Part shown: piece after piece, positions 1 through 10,267 of the stretch | How positions within the stretch are numbered: position 1 is the stretch's first letter | Layout: every line of letters begins with the position of its first letter | Assembly: GCF_009389715.1 (NCBI RefSeq) | Contig: NW_024067738.1 | Span: 310,001 to 374,000, forward strand | Length of the DNA stretch: 64,000 nt | Direction of reading: 5' to 3' | Source of the DNA: Phoenix dactylifera | Taxonomy: Eukaryota; Streptophyta; Magnoliopsida; Arecales; Arecaceae | The notes under the pieces: generated by a model | The model's database searches: none | What the model was told of the DNA's origin: nothing | Seen by the model: the letters and a program-made list of their open reading frames with translations, nothing else | Program-made: the position numbers and the translations under genes

Positions 1-459
1 AGGAATATTAATTACCGAATATTTTTAAAAATAGGTTCATTTATGAACCTATACCCCAACCTGGCCAGCCCCAAGTTCACCACATAATTATCATCGAGGC
101 TTAACTTAATCAGTCCGTATAGGAGGTCAGTATTTTTTAATCAAATTGTATGGGAGATAAGTAATACTGCCATTCACCTCTTTACATGTACTAACATGCT
201 TTATACGATCACATTTCAATAGGGTCCATGGTCATCACATCCCAACCCAAGAATTTCCTATTTATGAGTACACATTATATGATCCACATCAGTTATTCTC
301 ACAAATTATCGAGTCATTGCATATCCAGTCATGTAATGAAGTCTCCTTTTGGTTTTTCTCGCAGAAATTTTCTTAGTTTTCTTCATCATTGCATAGCGAT
401 GTTCCATGATGAAACCTTCTGGCTTTCTTCACATGATGTTCCTATTGTGAGGAAAGTAG
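1..459. other. AT-rich non-coding DNA, no gene seen
   Basis: No coding exon, RNA gene or recognisable repeat is visible on either strand. The one ORF of about 90 codons has no recognisable domain. The segment may be part of the NFU2-like gene's long intron, because exons of that gene end at 14785 and continue toward this edge. Confidence 0.4.
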
Positions 460-1099
460 TGATGGGGGAAAAAGTGGACCACCCCACAAAATACAATTGA
501 AGCACCTGAATCCTACGGCAAGCGTAATCCCGACAAGCATAACACCGACAAGCACGATCTCGGCAGGCACGACCTCGGCAGGAATGACCTCGGCATGCAT
601 GGTTTTGGCTGAGTAAAGCCTGATTGACCTCGAGCCGACCCCAACTCCACCAACAGTCAAGCTGGTCCGCCTAAGGAAAGGACCACCTAATCCTCCATAT
701 CCGGGATCAAATCCTACAATCTCTGCCACAACGGCTGTCAATATATGAATTCATGCAATCTCAATCGATCGTCAGCTAGCCCAAAATTTCGGGCCATCTA
801 AGGTAATTCATTTAAACCAAAATTCGTGCAATCACGTTTGATTGCGTGTAACCCCTACACTCCCTCCTATAAAAGGGGGGGACTCTAGGGAGAGGATCTT
901 CTCCCTGAGCCAAAAAACACCTTTCTATTAAAATATATCCAAAGTTCCTTTCTGACTTAAGCATCCGAGGGTCTTCGCCGGATCCCTCGGCCAAAGACTT
1001 TTTGCAAGTCCGCTGGAGACAGCCGTCCGCCACCGCGCCGGCAGCAGAAGCTCCTCCTCCTCGGTTCGTGGTCACCTCCGGGTCTATTTTTCAGCAGCA
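460..1099 (+). mobile_element. Solo LTR or LTR fragment, Ty3/gypsy type
   Basis: The GC-rich block starts at about TGATGGGGG (460) and ends at about CAGCAGCA (1099). It holds a promoter-like TATAAAAG box at 868-875, then a CTGACTTAAGCATC motif and a GC-rich tail. That order is typical of U3-R-U5 in plant gypsy LTRs. The same TTAAGCATC motif recurs in the LTR remnant near 31,785. A run of degenerate 15-17-bp units (CCGACAAGCA / CGGCAGGCA) lies at 526-600. No primer binding site follows 1099 and no second LTR is nearby, so a solo LTR is the simplest reading. I could not find a clean 5-bp target duplication, so the ends are approximate. Confidence 0.55.
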
Positions 1100-1433
1100 G
1101 GAAGCATAACAAAAATGTTGAACTGTTGTATTGGATATTAGAAAGAACAAAGGCCATGAACAGGTCAAGCTCTTCAGATGAAGAATGATATACATATAGT
1201 GAGAAGCTAGAAAAGAACATGTGCCACTTTCTAGTTCAACACTAGTTATACAAAGTGGTCACAACTAGCTGAATTAACGGATTGACATTCATATACTAAT
1301 GGCATGGCATGGCTTGTGGGTGACAACAATCTTACATCAAAATTTACCCAGTACTTCGATTTTCAGGATAGATCTGCTGATAAAATGCGATTTCAAGTAT
1401 CCTTAAAATCTTGGGCCTCTGGAAATTTGGATA
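1100..1433. other. Intron-like spacer left of the gypsy element
   Basis: AT-rich sequence with no exon seen. It is the left flank of the gypsy insertion. Together with 14413-14784 it would have been continuous before insertion, so it probably belongs to the same NFU2-like intron. Confidence 0.4.
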
Positions 1434-1438
1434 ATATG
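1434..1438. repeat. Target site duplication ATATG, left copy
   Basis: ATATG directly precedes the left LTR and is repeated exactly at 14408-14412 directly after the right LTR. A 5-bp duplication is normal for gypsy integrase. Confidence 0.93.
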
Positions 1439-2478
1439 TGTTGCTGGAAATTGGACCCGGGGGCAATCTTCGGTCGAGGAGAGGGAGCGGCGAGTTCTCA
1501 CGGCGGGGCGGCGGTCCGTCGGCGAGCGGTGTCCTCTGTCTGGTGTGATCGGGGAGAAGGAGCAGCTGGTCCTCGTGGCGAGGCGGCGATCCGTCAGCTG
1601 GCGGCGTCCTCCGTCTGGGTGCCTGCACACGAACCGGTGGCCGGGTTTTCCGGCGCCGGCCCTCCGACGCTCAAGTCAGGGAGGGGGCGAATAGTGTAAA
1701 AAGGGAGATAAATAGTGTCTGTAGAGTGCATCCATCTTCCAATCCCCTCCTGAGAGGCCAAGGCTCCCTTTTATAGGCGGGGGTCGGTTTACCTGCGATG
1801 TAACAGGGCGAGGCCGTAGTACGGCTCGGCATGTTGTTCGGGTCGGCGCACGGTCGGGCGAATCATTGCACCGATGTCGGCGGTGAGGGCATCGTACAAC
1901 CCGAACTAGCACGCTACCAGGCGAATTATTGCATTGGTGTCGGAGGTATGGTCGGGATCAGAGACTTATCATAGTCGACTAGACTCTACTGGGCTAATTT
2001 GCCGTGGAGAGCTGAGAGTCCGTAGATGACAGGAGCCATGCGCATTAATTGTGGAGTAAGCCGGAGATCCGCATTTATTGTGGAGTAAGCCGGAGATCCG
2101 CATTAATTGTGGAGTAAGCCAGAGATCCTCATTAATTGTGGAGTAAGCCGGAGATCCGCATTTATTGTGGAGTAAGCCGGAGGTCCGCATTTATTGTGGA
2201 GTAAGCCAGAGGTTTACAGCGATCATGCGCAATAAATGCCAGAGGGGCGTCAGGGTATGGTCTTCGGCCGGACCTCAGAGGTGCACGGCCGTAGTAGGTG
2301 GCTGACAAGAGTAGACCTCGAACATCGGGGTTTTTCTCGGATCGGAGGTCTCGAGATCGGTCGTCTTGAGGTCGGGCGTCGCGAGGTCGGACGCCGACTT
2401 CGGCCGTCCAGGGTCGGAGGTCGTGCGGCTCCTTAGGGACATTTGCGTCATTTGGGAAAAATCTTGTTCCCCCCAACA
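1439..2478 (-). repeat. 3' LTR of the gypsy element (1,040 bp)
   Basis: This matches 13177-14407 nearly base for base. On the minus strand it starts TGTTGGGGGG and ends CCAGCAACA. A TATAAAAG promoter box lies on the minus strand at about 1768-1776. Six 29-bp tandem units lie at 2042-2215. Visible substitutions against the other LTR are in the stretches near 1506, 1531, 1890 and 1987. Confidence 0.93.
2042..2215. repeat. Six 29-bp tandem units inside the LTR
   Basis: Units start at 2042, 2071, 2100, 2129, 2158 and 2187. The pattern is GCATTAATTG, then TGGAGTAAGC, then CGGAGATCC, with TTA/TAA and single-base variants. The other LTR keeps units at 13780, 13809 and 13838 and then departs because of an insertion. 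The array lies upstream of the LTR promoter in element sense, so it may be enhancer-like. That role is inference. Confidence 0.9.
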
Positions 2479-2491
2479 CTACCCCCCGACT
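2479..2491 (-). other. Polypurine tract of the gypsy element
   Basis: On the minus strand GTCGGGGGGTAG abuts the 3' LTR start. This is the expected place and base composition for the plus-strand primer of reverse transcription. Confidence 0.75.
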
Positions 2492-3156
2492 TCCGAGTTC
2501 GAGCGGCTCGTGGGCTCGGACGTGGGAAGTAAAGTCTATCATTAAAGTTGGGGGGGGGGGGGCGAATCTCGTCCGCGTCCTTACGCTTCTCGGAGTTTTC
2601 ATGGTGAAACCTGCGCCCTTTGGCGTCTCGAGGCTGCTTTATTCAGCGAGCTTATGATGAAGCTCGTATCATTACGCTTCTTGAAGCGGGGGTGGCGTCT
2701 CTTGAATTGCCGAGGTTGCTTTGCGGCGGATTAAGGATGGGGGTCCTCGAGCTCGTCGAGGCGGTGTCTCCATCCCGTAATCGAGACCCCTTACTCATCA
2801 ATGAGTGTGCCGTTGCGGGGTCTAAAGCGGACACGCGGCATGACCTAAGGTCGGACGCTTCCGCTTTCGTGTTACTGGATCATAATTCCGGGGAGGTGGA
2901 GGCCACATCGGGGCTCCACGTGTCCCAGATCTTATTAAATGAGGGGAGCGGGGGTGGCGTCCGCTCGTTCCTCAAGACAATTTGATTTTGCGGACCCATG
3001 ATGAGGCCCCGAGATTCGATGGGACAACGCTTCGATTTCGTAGCCGATTTATTAATCCGGAGTGAATACGGTGCCTCGGCTTCCGAGGTCGACACGTGGC
3101 GCAACCCGATCGGGGGATGGGAACCGACCCCGTTGATCTGGGCCGTCAGGGGGGTC
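2492..3156. other. Spacer upstream of the antisense gene
   Basis: About 665 bp of GC-rich sequence between the polypurine tract and the TATA box of the antisense gene. Several short ORFs on both strands look like chance. It is in the position of that gene's promoter region. Confidence 0.4.
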
Positions 3157-3164
3157 TATATAAA
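3157..3164 (+). promoter_or_regulatory. TATA box of the antisense gene
   Basis: TATATAAA stands in GC-rich surroundings on the plus strand, 226 bp before the ATG at 3383. The strand is opposite to gag-pol. A pyrimidine-rich leader follows at 3190-3240. The box suggests transcription independent of the LTR promoter, which is inference. Confidence 0.6.
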
Positions 3165-3382
3165 CCCCTCGAGGTTGCCCTAAAGGTCTTGTTTGGCTGC
3201 TTCTTATTTTCGTTGTCTTTCTCCCTTGCTTCCTCCCTCCACCGAACCTTGCCGTCGGTGCCCGGAGCGATTTCCGGCGATGTCCAGTAGGTTCCTACCC
3301 CGTGATTGCTAGAGTCCCTCTTTTCTTCTCCTCCCCAGCTTCCATTCGCTGTTTTTAATTTTTATTTCGTTCTTCTGTGGGA

Positions 3383-5503
3383 ATGGGTTTGGGTCCTGAG
3401 GAAGTGGGGTCGAGCCTGTCGGGGGAGGAGTTGGAGCTGATCCGCTCCCGGTTCTTCTTCCAGCCCGGGTTTCGTCTTGAAACTGCGGGGCCGGGGGACA
3501 GGGTGACGCAGCCGCCCCCAGGTCGGATCGCGGTCTACCGCGAGACACTTTGGGCTGGCCTGCGTTTTCCCGCCCACGAGTTCGTGAGCAACCTGCTGGC
3601 CAAGTACCAGCTTGTCCCGGCGCAGTTGGCTCCGAACTCGTGGAGGACCATAATCGGGTTCTTGTCCCTGTGCCTCGGGCACGGGGTCCCGATCTCGGTA
3701 GGCCTCTTCCGCCGGTGTTTTCTGTTAAAGAAGAACCCGGCGGACGCAGGGTGGCTATACTTCGTCTTTCGGGGCGGTATATCACTCTTCCAGGGTGCCC
3801 CTTCCTCGATTCATGAGTGGAAGGGGAAATTTTTCTTCCTGGCGTCCGAGGCGCCTTGGGGGTTCGACCCGAGGTGGGGGAACCCTCGGTTGAAGGCCCT
3901 CAATAAGCTCTCTGAGCCCTCGAGGAGGGAGCTGAGGACCCTGGACTCTCTGCGAGCCCTCGGGAGGGGCAACGACCTGACCGAGCTCCTGCGGGAGGAC
4001 GCCCTGGCGAGCGTGGGTCTGAGCTCGGCGCGCCCCGAGGGTAAGGGTGGTTACGTTACTTTCTTTTCTCGTTCTTTGGTTTTACTGCCACTGGTCTAAC
4101 ACTTAACGAAATTTTTGATTTCAGATATTCCCCATATGCCGACCAGCAACACATCACTTTTTTCCCGCCTGAGAAGGCGAGAGGCCGAGGCCGGGGGAGC
4201 CATACCCCAGCCTCGGAAGAGGGCGAGGACAGACGGCGCTTCTACGTCGGCCGGGACGAGTGGCCCCGAGGCGGGGACCTCCATAGCTGACCCGAGGCGG
4301 GCGCGGGTCGCCATTGAGGCGGGTGCATCGGCCCCTCCTTGCCCTACCCCCCTTGCCCAGCGGGGGGAGTCGTCCATGGCCCGGCCGCGGCGGCCAGAAC
4401 CCGGGCTTACTCGAGGCCCCGAAGCGAGCGGCTCCGGGACCTCGGGCTCGATCGTGCCGAGCTCTTCCCGGGCTTTCCGAGAAGATTCAGTCGAGCCGGG
4501 CTCCTCTATTCCCGAGGGGAGTTCGGCCTTTCATGATGCCGAGGTCGCGCGTTCCGTGTTGCGGCGTGCGATGCTTCCAGCGGACCGGGCTGAGTTCCGG
4601 AACATTCCGTTGGAGGTCGTCAACAGTGCTTACTGCAACACCGCCCGGGTAAGCTTCCTTCTTAATTTCCTTAAGCTACTAGCGAACTTGTGTGTTTTTC
4701 AACTCATGATATCTTCGTTTCTTTCTTTTCAGCATGTCCACGAGCTCGACGCCTTGGTGTTTATCGCCCAAGGCTGTCAAGAGGAGGCCTGGCGGCTCGG
4801 CCGACAATTGGAGCCGGCCAAGAAGAGAGTCGCCGAGCTGGAGGCGGCGTTGGCCGAGGCCGAAGCTCGGAGGGCGGCCACCGAGGCCGAGCGCCTTGCT
4901 ATGGCGGAGGCGCTTGAAGAGGAAAAGGCTGCTCATGCCCTGACCAGGTCGGCCATGCGCGGTACGGAGGCGCGGTTGGGGGAGGTCCAGGCCGAGGTCG
5001 CGGCCCTCAAGTATGAGGACGGGGTTTCCCGTCTCCGAATCGAGCAACTCGAGGCCCGAGAGCGGAGGGCACTTGAGCGGGCTGACCATGCCGTGGAACT
5101 CTTCAAGGAGTCGCAAGAGTTCCGCGACATGTTGGAGGAGGAGACGGTGGACGGGTTCCTCCGGGGCTTTGAGAACTTCCGGCTGCAGATGCGCCGGTAC
5201 TGCCCTCAGTACGACCTCTCGACAGTCCGTCCGAGGGAGGACCTGGGCTGGGGGTCCGACGCGGAAGGCCTCCCCGCCATTTTGACATCCGAGGCGGGAA
5301 TATACGAACAAGACCCCGCCGAGCCTTCGACGGGGGCGGCCGAGGCGGTCGGTGCCATGGACGCGGCTCCGGCGGCCGAGACGGACGCCGTCCCGGAGGC
5401 GGTACCTGAGGCCCCTGCCCCCGACCCCGAGCCTGTGCCGGCCGAAGACCCCAAGATCATCAATGTGCCGGACGACCCCCCGGATGTTGCTCCCGCCGCT
5501 TAG
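3383..5503 (+). CDS. Spliced antisense ORF of the Tat element, Transposase_28-like
   Basis: Three exons are supported: 3383-4040, 4125-4648 and 4733-5503. Introns start GTAAGG and GTAAGC and end TTTCAG and TTTTCAG, and all junctions stay in frame, giving about 650 residues. Residues about 50-100 (LYRETLWAGLRFP-type block, here VYRETLWAGLRFPAHEF, then LVPAQLAPNSWRTIIGFLSLC) match my memory of Pfam PF04195, 'putative gypsy type transposon'. Exon 2 is proline- and serine-rich. Exon 3 is a long Ala/Glu/Arg coiled coil ending in an acidic, proline-rich tail. The ORF runs opposite to gag-pol and has its own TATA box, as gene23 does in maize Grande. Function is unknown. A second reading would put an extra 5' exon before 3383. 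No stop interrupts it, unlike gag-pol. Confidence 0.82.
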
Positions 5504-6567
5504 GACTTAGCGTATATCTTATTTTTTCTTTCTCTTTTTCCATTGTATCCGAGGTCGGCCCTTGAGTGGCCGACTTCCAATTTTGTAATTGGCCTTCCGG
5601 CCCTTTGTCAATGAAAAAATATTTTTGTCATTCTGTGTTCATCTTTCCCTCTGTTGTTGTGGATGAGGCTAGAGCCTTAGCTAACCGCCTTGACGACCTC
5701 TAACTTTGTAATTTAATTTTCGGGCTGCTTAACGAAGTTGCCCCTTTTTCCCGGGCTACGCCTTAGCCTTCTCGGATTCCAGTCATTCCGACCGAAGGGA
5801 GCTCCGAGTCTTAGGTTTTTTAGAAAATTTCTCTAAGTCCTATAACTCGGATCTGAGAGTCGTGGAAGTCATCACGTTTAGCTTTTAGGAAAATCCCCAG
5901 GCATTGAGGTCGGGCCTTAGTCCTTCAAGTAAGACCGAACTAGGTCTGTGCGTGCTGCTATTCGGGGAGTTTAGTCGGGTTTCCGAACTCAACTCTGAAC
6001 CCCTCGTAGGGAGCGCGGGCTAATAAACAAGTTATTGCCGAAGGTTTTCGTAGTTATCGTTCTCGGATTCTGCCGAGATTTCGGTGAGCAAGGCTGGGAT
6101 TTCCAAAGATTGCCTTGGTACCCGTGTTTGGCTGGTACACTCGTGGTCGGGACCACTTTCTCAGCCAGACATCGGAGTTTACGTAGAAGAGCCGAGTTGG
6201 GCCCTAATTTATGAAGCCTTTGTACAAATTGCGGAGACTTGATGAACGGAGCATGCATAATGTAGTTAGGGGGTCGGTCTTAAGCCGACCTATTGGAGAA
6301 GCCCGGCTTCGGGGCGGGATAAGACTCCAACGTTGGATGAGATTCCGCTCAGCAGTATGTAGATAAAATTTGACAAAGAGGGCGTCTAGTTAGATGTACC
6401 TCTTGCATTCTTAGAGTTATGCTTTGCATGGTGGAGTAGGTTGCCTCCCTTCCTCGTCGACCTCCGGAGTCATTCTTGACTTTAAGGGGGCTCGGGCTTC
6501 TCACGGACCCAACGGCGTCTGCCGAGGTTGAGAGGATTTGGGGAGGCTTTATTGATTTGTAGCTCTT
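5504..6567. other. Spacer after the antisense gene
   Basis: TAG at 5501-5503 is followed by a T-rich stretch and an AATGAAAAAA sequence near 5610 that could serve as a polyadenylation signal for the antisense gene. No other coding sequence is supported here. Confidence 0.45.
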
Positions 6568-7590
6568 TGCGAGGTCAAGGAAGCTTGAGACCCTATGGTC
6601 GGACCTCGGGGCGCCCCAGCCTTGGTCGAGGGATCTTGTGTCAGGTCGGCGAGTCCGTGGACGCTTTGCGGACCTGTGGTGCCTCCCGAGGTCGAGGGAG
6701 TCTGGTTCTCTACGGTCGACCCTCGGGGCGTCCCAACCTTAGTCGAGGGATCTTTCGTCAGGTCGGCAGGTCTGGGTACGCTCTACCGACCTGCGGCGCT
6801 TCCCGAGGTCGAGGGAGTCTGATTCTCTACGGTCGACCCTCGGGGCATCCCGACCTTAGTCGGGGGAAAGCTCGCTTCGGGGATCGGGGATCGTCGACCG
6901 CTCCCGGAGGTCCACTTTGTGGCGCCCCGGGTGGAGCCACCCTTTCCACCCCTTACGGCTTCTTCCCGAGGTCGAGGGAGTCTGGTTCTCTACGGTCGAC
7001 CCTCGGGGCATCCCGACCTTAGTCGGGGGATCTTTCGTCAGGTCGGCGGGTCTGGGTATGCTCTACCGACCTGCGACGCTTCCCGAGGTCGAGGGAGTCT
7101 GGTTCTCTACGGTCGACCCTCGGGGTATCCCGACCTTAGTCGGGGGAAAGCTCGCTTCGGGGATCGGGGATCGTCGACCGCTCCCGGGGGTCCACTTTGT
7201 GGCGCCCCGGGTGGAGCCACCCTTTCCACCCCTTACGGCTTCTTCCCGAGGTCGAGGGAGTCTGGTTCTCTACGGTCGACCCTCGGGGCATCCCGACCTT
7301 AGTCAGGGGAAAGCTCGCTTCGGAGATCGGGGATCGTCGACCGCTCCCGGGGGTCCACTTTGTGGCGCCCCGGGTGGAGCCACCCTTTCCACCCCTTACG
7401 GCTTCTTTCCGAGGTCGAGGGAGTCTGGTTCTCTACGGTCGACCCTCGGGGCATCCCGACCTTAGTCGAGGGATTCTTGCGCCAAGCCGATGTTTCATCG
7501 TCCTGCGATACTTCTCGAGGTCGAGGGAGTTTGGGACTCTACGGTCGAGCCTCGAGGCGTCCCGATTTTGGCCGGAGAATCTGAGGATCA
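6568..7590. repeat. Mosaic tandem-repeat array of the Tat element
   Basis: The anchor CCCGAGGTCGAGGGAGTCTG recurs with few changes at about 6568, 6684, 6802, 6965, 7082, 7245, 7408 and 7514. Spacings are about 116, 118, 163, 117, 163, 163 and 106 bp. Two unit types share the first ~65 bp and then diverge. The short one continues GGATCTTTCGTCAGGTCGG; the long one continues GGGGAAAGCTCGCTTCGG and ends near CCCCTTACGGCTTC. The order is therefore short, short, long, short, long, long, short-variant, then a partial unit. Tat elements are known to carry such arrays between pol and the 3' LTR. The plus-strand ORFs across it are chance products. Confidence 0.9.
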
Positions 7591-7696
7591 CAGACGACCC
7601 AACGTTAGAAGAGAGTTACAGCCATCAAGATGGGAGAATTATTTGCAAAAAGGAAGCTGAGTCCATTGTCCTGATTGTCATGAACCCCTAGGGGTT

Positions 7697-10267
7697 TTAC
7701 TGGTAGTACATTCGTAGATTCTCGGAGTTCCAGCTTCGCGGGATCAGGGTCCCCTCTAGGGACTTTAATTTATAGGCCCCTGGTCGTTGCACCCGGGCGA
7801 TCTGATACGGCCCTTCCCAATTTGGGGCGAGCTTCCCTTGCTCGGTCGGTTGAGAAGCCTCGACTCTCCTGAGGACGAGGTCCCCCACTTTGAAGAGCTT
7901 GGGCTTGACTCTGGCGTTGTAGTATTGGGCCGTTCGCTGTTGGTATCTCGCCATGCGGACCCGGGCGACCTCTCTTGTCTCTTCGACAAGATCCAAGTTG
8001 CTCCTGAGCTGGGAGGAATTGGTGTCGGGGTCGTAATGCTCCACTCTTGGAGAAGGCAGGCCGATCTCCAACGGGATGACGGCCTCAGTGCCGTATGCCA
8101 GGTTGAAGGGGGTCTCTCCCGTGGGCAGTTGGAACGTGGTCCGGTACGCCCAAAGGACATTGTACAAGTCCTCAACCCACTGTCCTTTGGACCGATCAAG
8201 CCTAGCCTTGAGCCCCTGCAAAATAGTGCGGTTAGTTACCTCAGTTTCCCCGTTTATCTGGGGGTGAGCGACTGAGGTGAAACGGTGATCAATGCCAAGC
8301 TCAGAGCAAAATTTCCTGAAATGAACATTGTCAAATTGTCGACCATTGTCGGATATAAGGATACGGGGTAGTCCGAATCTGCAGATTATGGACTTCCACA
8401 CGAAGTCCCACATCTTTGGCTCGGTGATCCGGGCGACGGGTTCGGCCTCGACCCATTTGGTGAAGTAGTCGATGGAGACGACCAGGAACTTTCTCTGTCC
8501 GGTGGCCAGGGAAAAGGGCCCCAGGATGTCGATCCCCCATTGGGCAAACGGCCAGGGGGCGATGATGGAAGTCAGCAAAGCTGAAGGTCGGCGCTGGACA
8601 TTGGCGTTTCGTTGGCACCGATTGCACTTCCGGACGAAATCCGTTGCATCCCTCTGGAGTGTGGGCCAATAATATCCTTGTCGCAGGACCTTATGGGCTA
8701 ATGCGCGACCCCCCAGGTGATTTCCGCAGATCCCTTCATGGACCTCTCGGAGGGCATAGTCCGCCTCGGAGGGGCGGAGGCATCTGAGAAGGGGAGAAGT
8801 AAACGATCGCCGATAAAGTCTATTCTCGTACAAGACATACCGGGGGGCCTGGCGCTTGATTCGGCGAGCCTCCGTCTCGTCGTGAGGTAGGGTTCCGTCC
8901 TGAAGGTAGCAGACGAGCCCATCGATCCAGCTTGGCTCGGAGTCGATGCACATGGTGGGCTCGGGTTCCTCCGTGCTGGGGATCTGGAGGTACTCGAGCG
9001 TTGTTCCCTTGGGAAGCTCGCTCATGCGGGAAGTTGCCAATTTGGATAGTTGGTCTGCCCTGAGGTTTTCCGCTCTGGGAATGTACTGAATATTGAAAGA
9101 ATTCAGGGCAGACGTGAGTTCCCGCACCTTTTGGAGATACTTTTGCATGGATGGCTCTTTAGCTTCGAAGTCTCCTCGAATTTGGTTCACCACCAGCTGG
9201 GAGTCGCTGAAGGCCGTCAGGTCTCCCACTTTTAGTTCTTTCGCCAGCTTGAGCCCGGCGATGAGAGCCTCATACTCGGCCTCATTGTTCGAGGCCGGAA
9301 ATTCGAGGCGCAAAGCTTGCTCGGCCACCACTCCGTCTGGACTGGTGAGGATAAGTCCGGCCCCGCTGCCCCCCGAGGTCGAAGACCCGTCCGAGTGCAG
9401 GACCCATGGCTGCCTCGGGGCCTCCTCCACGGATTCGGGTGGCCGCTCGGGGTTGTCTGAAAGGGTGCACTCCACGATGAAGTCGGCGAGTATCTGAGCT
9501 TTGATAGTCGGCCTGGGCCGATATTCGAGGTCGAATTTCCCGAGCTCGACCGCCCATTTGGCGATCCTCCCCGCACGATCCGACCTCTGCAATATTTGCT
9601 TCATAGGCTGGTCGGTCAATATAGCTATCGTGTGGGCTTGGAAGTAAGGCCTGAGTCTCCGCGCCAAGATGATGAGAGCGAAGATGGTCTTCTCAAGTTT
9701 AGAATATCGGGTCTCAGCATCCCTGAGAACCCGGCTGGTGTAATAGACCGGCTTTTGGAGCTTGTCCTCTTCCCGGACGAGGACTGAGCTCACTGCAGCC
9801 GGGGAGACGGCCAAATATAAGTAAAGGATCTCGCCTTTCTGGGGCTTGGTGAGCAGTGGGGGAGAGGCCAGAAGGCTCCGAAGCTCTTCAAAGGCCTGCT
9901 GGCATTCTTCTGTCCACCGGAAGTCTTTCGGCCGTTTGAGGCTCTTAAAGAAGGGGAGGCAGCGCTCGGCTGACCGAGAGACAAACCTTCCCAGGGCGGC
10001 AACCCGCCCCGCGAGCCGTTGCACCTCCTTAACTGTCTTCGGAGGCAACATCTCTTGCAGTGCCCGGATTTTCTCCGGGTTGGCTTCAATTCCGCGCTGG
10101 GTCACTATGAAACCCAGGAACTTGCCCGAGGTGACCCCGAACGCGCACTTCGCCGGGTTAAGCTTCATTTGATATCTCCTGAGCTTGGCGAATGTCTCGT
10201 TGAGATCGGCAATGTGGTGTTCCGCCGCTCGGCTCTTCACCAGCATGTCGTCCACATAGACTTCCAT
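7697..10267 (-). pseudogene. pol part 2: RT end, two RNase H domains, integrase
   Basis: This frame continues reverse transcriptase after a frameshift near 10290. It opens at the RT catalytic motif YVDD. Next comes a gypsy RNase H (LYLAVSPAAVSSVLV, then YSKLEK and LTDQP) in which the usual first Asp is absent. A second, archaeal-type RNase H follows (HSDGSSTSGGSGAG, SNNEAEYEAL, FSDSQLVVNQI). Integrase has an HHCC finger (VHEGICGNH, CNRCQ), then DDE residues in WGIDILGP, ISDNGRQF and NGETEV. The C-terminal end is a GDLVLRRV barrel without a chromodomain. It ends about 110 bp before the tandem array. Intact from YVDD onward, but separated from its start, so this copy cannot make a full polyprotein in one frame. 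Confidence 0.92.

Noticed and set aside
1304-1699. 131-codon ORF and its near-copy at 13003-13437
   Set aside because: Both lie mostly in LTR sequence and repeat each other only because the LTRs do.
2042-2215. CRISPR-like look of 29-bp repeats
   Set aside because: Units are directly adjacent with no spacers, in a plant LTR; an ordinary tandem repeat.
6528-7691. Overlapping 160-180-codon plus-strand ORFs
   Set aside because: They are the tandem array translated; unit lengths of 117 and 163 bp shift the frame between units.
8698-9576. Several 90-135-codon ORFs inside pol on both strands
   Set aside because: Out-of-frame shadows of the RNase H and integrase coding sequence.
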